A stretch of 5,329 nucleotides of DNA from Congregibacter sp. (GTDB taxonomy: Bacteria; Pseudomonadota; Gammaproteobacteria; Pseudomonadales; Halieaceae), in NCBI GenBank assembly GCA_013911345.1, contig JACETJ010000119.1, positions 1-5,329 on the forward strand, in the 5' to 3' direction. Below are positions 1 to 5,329 of the stretch, piece after piece. How positions within the stretch are numbered: the stretch's first letter is position 1; the number at the start of each line of letters is the position of its first letter. Under the pieces are notes generated by a model that saw nothing but the letters and a program-made list of their open reading frames with translations, was not told the DNA's origin and searched no databases. Both the position numbers and the translations under genes were made by a program.

Positions 1-1086
1 GGAGGCGCGCTGTCGTTGGGAGATCGACTTGGACTGGTCGCCGAACTGCAGTTCTACACCGATCAAACATTATTCGCCGCAGCCAGAGTGCTGGATGTCG
101 AGGGCGCCGAGCTGGCGGTAAGAGGCTCTATCCCTGTGGGTGCCGACGCCCATCAAGAGGTGGTATTGATCGATGGCAACACCGCGGGCACCGTAGAGCT
201 CTATCTTGACTTAGAGGACCAGCAGGCGGCTCGGCAAACCCTGATCTGGGGCCTTATTGCGCTGTCTGTTTTGCTGAGCACGGCGGTATATGCGCTAACA
301 CGGCCCATGGGTCAACGACTCGCCAGCAATATTACCGAGGCGGTAGCACAACTTGATGCGGTCACGGACCAGACATCTGCGTCGGTCAACGAGGTGCGGA
401 AACTGAAGGAAAGGGTCGACGCTTTGCCACTCGATCTACTCAAATCACGCAATGTCAGTGACCAGAGTGACGAGCACTACAGCGACACCGCCATTCTGTG
501 TATCGCGCTCAAACACCTGCCGGGCTACCTCGACACGCTCGACGAATCACGCCTCCAAGCCTACGTCACCAGCCTGCACCGCATGGCTTATGGCAGCGCA
601 GGTTTTTATGGCGGAGATCTCAGCGTGATCCGGCAGTTCGGCCTCGCCATTTACTTCTCTGGCGCGCACTCCATTGGCTCACCCGTCCTGCGGGCAGCCA
701 GTTGCGCCTGGCTCCTATCTCGCTGCAGCGAGGCCGCAGAGAAGCACCAGCGCCTCTCATTCAACCCAGGCATGGCGATTGGTATCAGCGAGTTGGGCCG
801 GGGTGATGACGAAGATATTTATCCGGGGCTGTACACGCAGGCGACGCTAGACGATCTGCTGGAACTCGCCAATCGCGATCTGGACGGGATCCTGCTCTCC
901 TCACGGGCCGCCGAGGACGATGGCCTGACCGCACACATCGGCATCGATGTCATAGACGAGCAGTGGATGGCGCTTGGCGATATCAGCGGCGCTCACCTCG
1001 ACCTACTGGCACGACAGCTGCAATTGCTGCAGCGCGTCGTCACTCCAGCCGACGAAGATACGCCCCAGGGTTTCCTGCCCTTCTAA
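1..1086 (+). CDS. AhpA/Smp-like inner-membrane protein with degenerate nucleotide-cyclase-like domain (5' partial)
   Basis: The frame is open from base 1, so the true start lies upstream; the TTG at 16 is not a credible start. It ends at TAA 1084-1086, leaving 361 visible residues. Residues 1-78 look periplasmic and resemble the second half of E. coli Smp/YtjB: an A-R-V-x-D-x-x-G-A-E-L-A motif at about 28-39, then a G-T-V-E-L-Y-L-D strand at 63-70 just before the membrane. A hydrophobic helix follows at about 80-99, ending L-T-R. An earlier transmembrane helix is expected outside the window. Residues 105-145 are hydrophilic with heptad-like hydrophobic spacing, probably a coiled-coil signalling linker. 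Residues 160-345 have the outline of a class III adenylate/guanylate cyclase domain (I-L-C-I-A-L at 165-170, Y-G-G-D-L-S at 203-208, A-I-Y-F-S at 216-220, R-A-A-S-C-A-W-L-L at 231-239), but the metal-binding aspartates seem absent. E. coli Smp ends soon after its membrane helix, so this protein carries a long extra domain. The family is tied by name to haemolysin expression; its biochemical role is unclear. Family call fairly firm, cyclase-fold call an inference. Confidence 0.72.
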   Translation, partial: GGALSLGDRLGLVAELQFYTDQTLFAAARVLDVEGAELAVRGSIPVGADAHQEVVLIDGNTAGTVELYLDLEDQQAARQTLIWGLIALSVLLSTAVYALTRPMGQRLASNITEAVAQLDAVTDQTSASVNEVRKLKERVDALPLDLLKSRNVSDQSDEHYSDTAILCIALKHLPGYLDTLDESRLQAYVTSLHRMAYGSAGFYGGDLSVIRQFGLAIYFSGAHSIGSPVLRAASCAWLLSRCSEAAEKHQRLSFNPGMAIGISELGRGDDEDIYPGLYTQATLDDLLELANRDLDGILLSSRAAEDDGLTAHIGIDVIDEQWMALGDISGAHLDLLARQLQLLQRVVTPADEDTPQGFLPF

Positions 1087-1104
1087 ACAAAAGTGGCGGG
1101 CGTG

Positions 1105-3357
1105 TCAGTCCGCAACAACCTCTAATCGCGTCACTCGCTGATAGCCCTTCGGTAACTTACTCCCCCGGCGCCCGCGCTCCCCGCGGAAGTGTTCAAGCTC
1201 GGACCACTTAAAGTTGCGGTAGTGTCCGCCCGACGTTACCTGAAGGGTATCGCCCTCAGTGACCACGCAGAGACCGGCAACAAACTCTTCACGCGCCGCC
1301 GCGCGGGCAGACGGAATGCCAATCAACTTGTTGCCCTTGCCGCGCGCCATCTCCGGGAGATCTGCCAAGGGGAACACCAGCATGCGGCCTTCATTGGTTG
1401 CCACCACAACCAGCGGCGCTTCTCCGTGTGCGATTACAGCTGGCGGTAAGACCTGTGCACCCTTGGGCAGAGTGAGTACCGCCTTGCCGGCCTTATTTTT
1501 CGCCTGTAGCTGCCCAAATTGCACCACAAACCCATAGCCCGCATCGCTCGCCAGCAAGTAACGATCACTCTCGGCGCCGGTCAGCAGTCCCTCGAATGTG
1601 GCGCCGGACGGGGGGTTGATGCGCCCCGTCAGGGGCTCTCCCTGGCCGCGGGCCGAAGGTAGCTGATGCGTCGGCAAGGTGTAGGCTCTGCCAGTCGAGT
1701 CGAGCACCACTGTTGGCAGGTTCGATTTACCGTGAGCCGCAAAGCGGAAACCATCACCCGATTTATAACTGAGCGATGCCGGGTCAATGTCGTGGCCCTT
1801 TGCCGCACGAATCCAGCCCTTCTCAGACAGAACAATCGTCAGAGGATCAGCTGTGGTCAGCTCTAGCTCACTGAAGGCCTTGGCTTCCTCACGCACCTCA
1901 AGGGGCGCGCGCCGGGCGTCACCGTGGGCCTCAACGACTGCCTTGAGCTCGCGCTTGATCAAGGTCTTCAGACGCGCATCACTGCCTAAGGTTTTCTTCA
2001 GCGTGTCGCGCTCTTCAGCGAGCTCATCCTGCTCGCCACGAATTTTCATTTCTTCCAGTTTGGCGAGGTTACGCAGCTTCAAATCAAGGATGGCCTCTGC
2101 CTGCACATCAGAGATCTTGAAGGTCTTCATCAGCACCGGTTTGGGCTCTTCCTCTTCTCGGATAATCCGGATCACCTCATCGATGTTGAGAAATGCAGCA
2201 AGGTAACCCTCGAGAATATGGAGCCGACGTTCTACCCGCTCCAACCGGTACTGCAGGCGGCGTTTAACCGTCGTCTTTCTGAAGGCTAGCCACTCCTTGA
2301 GGATTGTCACCAGCGACTTCACCGCGGGCCGACCGTCGATGCCAATTACATTGAGGTTCACGCGATAGGTGCGTTCAAGATCGGTGGTGGCGAACAGATG
2401 ACTCATGACCCCGTCGATATCGATGCGATTGGACCGGGGCACCAACACCAAGCGCGTGGGGTGCTCATGATCAGACTCGTCGCGCAAATCCGACACCATC
2501 GGGAGTTTGCGTGCCTGCATCTGCGCCGCGATCTGCTCTAGTACCTTGGCGCCCGAGACCTGATAGGGCAACGCATGGATGACCACAGCGCCGTCCTCGA
2601 CAGCATAGGCCGCGCGCACCCGGAGTGCGCCACGCCCGGTCTCATACAGCGTTCTGAGTTCGTCCACCGGCGTAATAATCTCGGCTTCGGTTGGAAAGTC
2701 CGGCCCTTTGATGTGCTTGCAGAGATCCGAAACCGTTGCCTTGGGCGAGTCCAGCAGGTGGATGGTAGCCGCCACTACCTCATTGAGGTTGTGAGGCGGG
2801 ATATCCGTCGCCATACCAACGGCGATACCCGTCGTGCCGTTCAGCAGTAGATTGGGTACCTGAGCTGGCAATACCGTGGGCTCATCAAGGGTGCCATCAA
2901 AATTGGGCTGCCAATCCACGGTCCCTTGCCCGAGCTCAGAGAGCAGCACGTCGGCATAAGCCGTCAAACGCGACTCGGTATAGCGCATGGCGGCGAATGA
3001 TTTAGGATCGTCCGGCGAGCCCCAATTCCCTTGCCCATCGACCAGCGGGTAGCGGTAGGAGAAATCCTGAGCCATCAACACCATGGCTTCATAAGCCGCG
3101 CTATCGCCGTGCGGATGAAATTTACCGATGACATCACCCACCGTGCGCGCCGACTTCTTATACTTGGCCGACGCTTTGAGTCCGAGCTCACTCATCGCAT
3201 ACACGATACGTCGCTGCACCGGCTTGAGGCCGTCGCCAATATGCGGCAGAGCGCGGTCGAGAATCACGTACATCGAGTAATCGAGGTAAGCTTTCTCTGC
3301 ATAGTCACGCAGGGAGAGCTGCTCAACGTCGACCGAAGGCTGCATCATGTCTGTCAT
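1105..3357 (-). CDS. parC: DNA topoisomerase IV subunit A
   Basis: ParC pairs with ParE to form topoisomerase IV, the type IIA enzyme that decatenates daughter chromosomes and relaxes supercoils; ParC does the double-strand cleavage. From ATG 3357 the protein has 750 residues, against about 752 in E. coli, and matches it along its whole length. The winged-helix region contains K-F-H-P-H-G-D-S (79-86) and the catalytic tyrosine is Tyr126 in A-M-R-Y-T-E (123-128). The tower contains [10 protein letters not shown] at 173-182, and the long coiled-coil with its gate dimer interface covers about 364-485. The C-terminal beta-pinwheel spans about 500-750, with R-G-Q-G-E-P at 570-575, R-G-K-G-N-K at 672-677 and E-R-G-R-R-G at 727-732. 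It keeps the variant boxes of ParC rather than the Q-R-R-G-G-K-G box of GyrA, which argues against gyrA. The quinolone-determining residues are wild-type Ser86 and Glu90. ATG 3357 is chosen over GTG 3405 because M-T-D-M-M lines up with the E. coli N-terminus and a purine-rich GAGAG lies upstream. parE is not in the window. Confidence 0.97.
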   Translation of the reverse strand: MTDMMQPSVDVEQLSLRDYAEKAYLDYSMYVILDRALPHIGDGLKPVQRRIVYAMSELGLKASAKYKKSARTVGDVIGKFHPHGDSAAYEAMVLMAQDFSYRYPLVDGQGNWGSPDDPKSFAAMRYTESRLTAYADVLLSELGQGTVDWQPNFDGTLDEPTVLPAQVPNLLLNGTTGIAVGMATDIPPHNLNEVVAATIHLLDSPKATVSDLCKHIKGPDFPTEAEIITPVDELRTLYETGRGALRVRAAYAVEDGAVVIHALPYQVSGAKVLEQIAAQMQARKLPMVSDLRDESDHEHPTRLVLVPRSNRIDIDGVMSHLFATTDLERTYRVNLNVIGIDGRPAVKSLVTILKEWLAFRKTTVKRRLQYRLERVERRLHILEGYLAAFLNIDEVIRIIREEEEPKPVLMKTFKISDVQAEAILDLKLRNLAKLEEMKIRGEQDELAEERDTLKKTLGSDARLKTLIKRELKAVVEAHGDARRAPLEVREEAKAFSELELTTADPLTIVLSEKGWIRAAKGHDIDPASLSYKSGDGFRFAAHGKSNLPTVVLDSTGRAYTLPTHQLPSARGQGEPLTGRINPPSGATFEGLLTGAESDRYLLASDAGYGFVVQFGQLQAKNKAGKAVLTLPKGAQVLPPAVIAHGEAPLVVVATNEGRMLVFPLADLPEMARGKGNKLIGIPSARAAAREEFVAGLCVVTEGDTLQVTSGGHYRNFKWSELEHFRGERGRRGSKLPKGYQRVTRLEVVAD

Positions 3358-3367
3358 CGTAATGGGG

Positions 3368-3375
3368 CTCTCTCT
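3368..3375 (-). promoter_or_regulatory. Weak ribosome binding site for parC
   Basis: On the minus strand the run AGAGAGAG ends 10 bases before ATG 3357. It is only a partial Shine-Dalgarno match, but it is better placed than anything before GTG 3405, where the nearest purine run (GAAGA) abuts the start codon. It supports the shorter ParC N-terminus. Confidence 0.4.
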
Positions 3376-3472
3376 GGAGGCGGCAGGTTCCGCGGCGTGC
3401 GTCACTCTTCAACCGGGTTATCCTAACGCACCCCCATGTGGGAACACCACGCAACCGACACCTTGACTGGCC

Positions 3473-3478
3473 GAGGAG
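3473..3478 (+). promoter_or_regulatory. Ribosome binding site for elaA
   Basis: GAGGAG lies 7 bases upstream of ATG 3486, a strong Shine-Dalgarno match at a standard distance. It fixes the elaA start at 3486 rather than the in-frame GTG at 3438, which would add 16 residues with no family resemblance. Confidence 0.8.
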
Positions 3479-3485
3479 AGTCACC

Positions 3486-3956
3486 ATGGCGCTGAATCCG
3501 GAAACGCTTCGCAATGAGCTGGTCTGGCGTTGGCGACACTTTGCGGTATTCAGTGGACCGGCGTGGCACCGGGTATTGAGCCTGCGCACTCAAATATTTG
3601 TCGTAGAACAAACCTGTCCCTATCAGGAAGTCGACGACACGGACCCACTGTGCTGGCATCTAGAGCTGACGCACCAGGGCGCACTGATCGGCACCCTGCG
3701 GGTTTCGCCTCCGGGAGTAGCCTATGACGAATGCTCAATCGGCAGGGTTGCCATCAGGACCGATTATCGCGGCCTCGGGTTGGGCCGGGACCTGATGGGC
3801 ATGGCGCTGGCGTTCTGTGATGCGCGGTGGCCGGCGGTGCGCCTCAGTGCGCAGGCCTACCTCCAACCGTTTTATGAGTCACTGGACTTTGCGGCGACGA
3901 GCGACCCCTATCTCGAGGACGATATTCCCCACATCGAGATGTTCAGATCACGCTGA
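3486..3956 (+). CDS. elaA: ElaA-family GNAT N-acetyltransferase
   Basis: The protein has 156 residues, close to E. coli ElaA (about 153). It belongs to the GNAT superfamily, which transfers an acetyl group from acetyl-CoA to an amine; the physiological substrate of ElaA is not established, and the protein should be cytosolic. Family signatures are F-V-V-E-Q-T-C-P-Y-Q-E-V-D at 38-50, the acetyl-CoA pyrophosphate loop R-G-L-G-L-G at 95-100 (the GNAT R/Q-x-x-G-x-G/A motif), A-Q-A-Y-L-Q-P-F-Y at 122-130 and D-D-I-P-H-I-E-M at 145-152. Each has a near-identical counterpart in E. coli ElaA. Tyr130 is at the place where many GNATs have their general acid. One small oddity: the usual G-F after that tyrosine reads D-F (134-135), with Asp for Gly. 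A strong GAGGAG site fixes the start. The gene is divergent from parC and convergent with typA, so it is probably transcribed alone. Family call firm; function open. Confidence 0.92.
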   Translation: MALNPETLRNELVWRWRHFAVFSGPAWHRVLSLRTQIFVVEQTCPYQEVDDTDPLCWHLELTHQGALIGTLRVSPPGVAYDECSIGRVAIRTDYRGLGLGRDLMGMALAFCDARWPAVRLSAQAYLQPFYESLDFAATSDPYLEDDIPHIEMFRSR

Positions 3957-3958
3957 AC
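3941..3958 (+). terminator. Possible weak terminator hairpin across the elaA stop codon
   Basis: GTTCAG (3941-3946) and CTGAAC (3953-3958) form a perfect 6-bp inverted repeat with a 6-base loop, and the elaA TGA (3954-3956) lies in the right arm. On the plus strand it is followed by CTTCGTCTT, which is only partly T-rich, and on the minus strand by no T tract, so it is not a classical intrinsic terminator. It is the only hairpin seen at this convergent junction. It may slow readthrough from one or both sides, or may be chance. Confidence 0.25.
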
Positions 3959-3971
3959 CTTCGTCTTAACA

Positions 3972-5329
3972 TCATGCGGCTTTGCGCGAGGCGCGCTTGC
4001 GCTCATGTTCAAGCAACAGTTTTTTACGCAAGCGAATGCTGTCAGGGGTGACCTCTACGAGCTCATCTTCGTCGATAAAGTCCAGTGCCTGCTCCAAACT
4101 GTGCAGCACCGGCGGGGTGAGAATGACGGCCTCGTCAGTGCCCGATGCACGCACATTGGTCAGCTGCTTGGCCTTGGTCGGGTTGACCACCAGATCGTTC
4201 CCGCGGCTGTGCAGACCCATGATCTGCCCCTCATAGACATCAACATTGGGCTCGATGAAAAGCCTGCCGCGCTCCTGCAGGCTGAACAGTGCGTAGGCCA
4301 GCGTCTTGCCCGACACCATCGATACCAGCACGCCATTATTACGCGCGGCTAGCTCAGACTTGGCCACTGGCCCGTAATGATCAAACACATGGGTCATGAT
4401 CCCCGAGCCCGAGGTCAACGTGAGAAACTGCGAGCGAAAGCCGATCAAGCCACGAGCGGGCACAATAAATTCGAGCCGCACCCGGCCGGCGCCATCGGTA
4501 ACCAGATTCTGCAGCTCCGCCCGGCGCAGGCCCAGCTCCTCCATCACGCCCCCCTGATGCGCTTCCTCGCAATCGATCACGAGCTGCTCGTAGGGCTCAC
4601 ACAACGCGCCATCGATTTCCTTTTGGATCACCTCGGGTCTAGAGACGCCGAGCTCAAAGCCCTCGCGGCGCATGTTTTCAATGAGCACCGAGAGATGGAG
4701 CTCGCCACGACCCGCTACCTTGAACTTGTCGGGGCTATCGGCCTGTTCGACACGAAGCGCCACGTTGTGAATCAACTCCCGCTCGAGTCGCTCTTTGATG
4801 TTGCGGGAGGTGACGTATTTCCCCTCTCGGCCCGCAAAGGGGGAATCATTCACCTGAAAGGTCATGCTCACCGTCGGCTCATCGACCGTAAGCGGCGGCA
4901 ATGCCTCGGGTACTGCCGGTTCGCAGAGCGTGTCAGAGATATTGAGGGCGTCGATGCCGGTTACGCAAACGATGTCGCCCGCTTCGGCGCGATCAGAATC
5001 GACCCGCTCCAAACCCAGATACCCCATGACCTGAAGCACCTTGCCACTGCGGCTCTGACCCTCGCGATCGACCACTGCCACTGTGGTGTTAGGCGTCAAC
5101 ACGCCCCGCGTGATCCGCCCCACACCAATAACACCGACGTAGCTGTTGTAGTCGAGTGCTGAAATCTGCAACTGCAAAGCACCGTCCGCATTCACTTCCG
5201 GCGGCGCTACCTTGTCGACGATGGCTTGAAACAGCGGCGACATGTCGGCCGCCATGTCCTCGAAGTCCTCGCCGGCAACACCATTGATGGCCGACGCGTA
5301 AATAACGGGAAAGTCGAGCTGCTCCTCAG
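3972..5329 (-). CDS. typA: Ribosome-associated translational GTPase TypA/BipA (5' partial)
   Basis: TypA (BipA) is an EF-G-like GTPase that binds the ribosome and helps 50S assembly and growth under cold and other stress. The frame stays open to the right edge, so the start and most of the G domain lie outside; Met at 5255 is internal. The 451 complete residues visible compare with about 607 in E. coli, so roughly 155 are missing, including G1 to G4. The fragment opens with E-Q-L-D-F-P-V-I-Y and the G5-type S-A-I-N-G (12-16). Next come EF-Tu-like domain II (about 50-135, with L-D-Y-N-S-Y-V-G-V-I-G at 58-68), domain III (about 148-230, with A-G-R-G-E-L-H-L-S-V-L-I-E-N at 205-218), a domain V-like fold (about 243-325, with P-A-R-G-L-I-G-F-R-S at 290-299) and the TypA-specific C-terminal domain (about 325-451, with Y-E-G-Q-I-M-G at 365-371 and R-A-S-G-T-D-E-A-V at 393-401). 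The C-terminal domain separates it from LepA and EF-G. It ends at TGA (3972-3974) in a basic tail, 15 bases from the convergent elaA stop. Confidence 0.96.
   Translation of the reverse strand, partial: EEQLDFPVIYASAINGVAGEDFEDMAADMSPLFQAIVDKVAPPEVNADGALQLQISALDYNSYVGVIGVGRITRGVLTPNTTVAVVDREGQSRSGKVLQVMGYLGLERVDSDRAEAGDIVCVTGIDALNISDTLCEPAVPEALPPLTVDEPTVSMTFQVNDSPFAGREGKYVTSRNIKERLERELIHNVALRVEQADSPDKFKVAGRGELHLSVLIENMRREGFELGVSRPEVIQKEIDGALCEPYEQLVIDCEEAHQGGVMEELGLRRAELQNLVTDGAGRVRLEFIVPARGLIGFRSQFLTLTSGSGIMTHVFDHYGPVAKSELAARNNGVLVSMVSGKTLAYALFSLQERGRLFIEPNVDVYEGQIMGLHSRGNDLVVNPTKAKQLTNVRASGTDEAVILTPPVLHSLEQALDFIDEDELVEVTPDSIRLRKKLLLEHERKRASRKAA

Larger units (their letters stand above)
3358..3485. 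promoter_or_regulatory. Divergent parC/elaA intergenic region, presumed promoters
   Basis: These 128 bases separate the start codons of two divergently read genes, so both promoters should lie here or inside the neighbouring 5' ends. I see no convincing sigma70 pair. TTGACT at 3463-3468 (+) looks like a -35 box, but its -10 would fall on the elaA start codon. TATCCT at 3419-3424 (+) has no good -35. The region holds a perfect 6-bp inverted repeat, GTGCGT (3397-3402) and ACGCAC (3426-3431), with the smaller repeats AACC-G-GGTT (3411-3419) and GTTA-TCC-TAAC (3417-3427) between the arms. These could be operator or hairpin elements. The assignment rests on gene orientation, not on recognised boxes. 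Confidence 0.4.

Noticed and set aside
498..806. A 102-codon plus-strand frame inside the AhpA-like gene
   Set aside because: It overlaps a longer frame with clear membrane-protein features. Its product is rich in Arg, Pro and His with no motif, so it is an out-of-frame shadow.
1093..1113. Possible parC terminator hairpin, minus strand GCGG/CCGC followed by CTTTTGTTT
   Set aside because: The stem is only 4 bp with a loop of about 10 bases and overlaps the parC stop region. The T-rich run downstream is suggestive, but the stem is too weak to call.
1787..2206. A 139-codon plus-strand frame antisense to parC
   Set aside because: Its product is extremely serine-rich and low in complexity, as expected from the complement of the charged ParC coiled-coil region. 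It has no family resemblance.
3463..3468. TTGACT as a -35 box for elaA
   Set aside because: At 16-18 bases spacing the -10 would fall on the elaA start codon (ATGGCG), which does not resemble TATAAT and would leave no leader for the strong ribosome binding site.
3984..3996. GCGCG-AGG-CGCGC inverted repeat near the end of typA
   Set aside because: It lies within codons for the basic C-terminal tail (Lys/Arg/Ala/Ser) and has no T tract on either strand. Codon composition explains it.
4377..5162. A 261-codon open frame on the plus strand, antisense to typA
   Set aside because: It lies wholly inside the well-conserved typA coding region. Its product has an arginine- and histidine-rich composition typical of reverse-strand shadows, with no recognisable domain and no clear ribosome binding site.
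1..5329. Mobile element, CRISPR array, tRNA/rRNA, toxin-antitoxin or defence system
   Set aside because: Four recognisable genes fill nearly the whole window, and the only long intergenic stretch is 128 bases. I saw no direct-repeat array, transposase motif, tRNA-like cloverleaf or small gene pair.

Overview
The window is an ordinary, moderately GC-rich stretch of bacterial chromosome. It holds two complete genes and two that run off its edges. ParC, ElaA and TypA all read as gammaproteobacterial proteins: long blocks match the E. coli proteins as I remember them. The AhpA/Smp-type membrane protein is also a gammaproteobacterial family. A free-living, possibly marine, gammaproteobacterium is my guess; the order or genus cannot be fixed from the sequence alone.

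Layout from left to right. Positions 1-1086 (+) hold the 3' part of an AhpA/Smp-like inner-membrane protein: a periplasmic segment, one transmembrane helix, a coiled-coil linker and a cytoplasmic domain resembling a degenerate class III nucleotide cyclase. It converges, with an 18-base gap, on parC (1105-3357, -), topoisomerase IV subunit A. A 128-base divergent intergenic region (3358-3485) separates parC from elaA (3486-3956, +), a small GNAT acetyltransferase. With a 15-base gap, elaA converges on the 3' three quarters of typA/bipA (3972 to the right edge, -), a ribosome-associated translational GTPase.

The four genes alternate in strand (+,-,+,-), so no two share an operon inside the window. 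They do not form a pathway: chromosome decatenation, a membrane protein of unclear function, an acetyltransferase of unknown substrate and a translation/stress GTPase. I found no RNA gene, insertion sequence, CRISPR array, phage remnant or tandem repeat, and no sign of recent transfer.

I do not see a new multi-gene system here. The points most worth a second look are the apparently catalytically dead cyclase-like domain on the AhpA-type protein, nested inverted repeats between parC and elaA, and a perfect 6-bp hairpin across the elaA stop codon.
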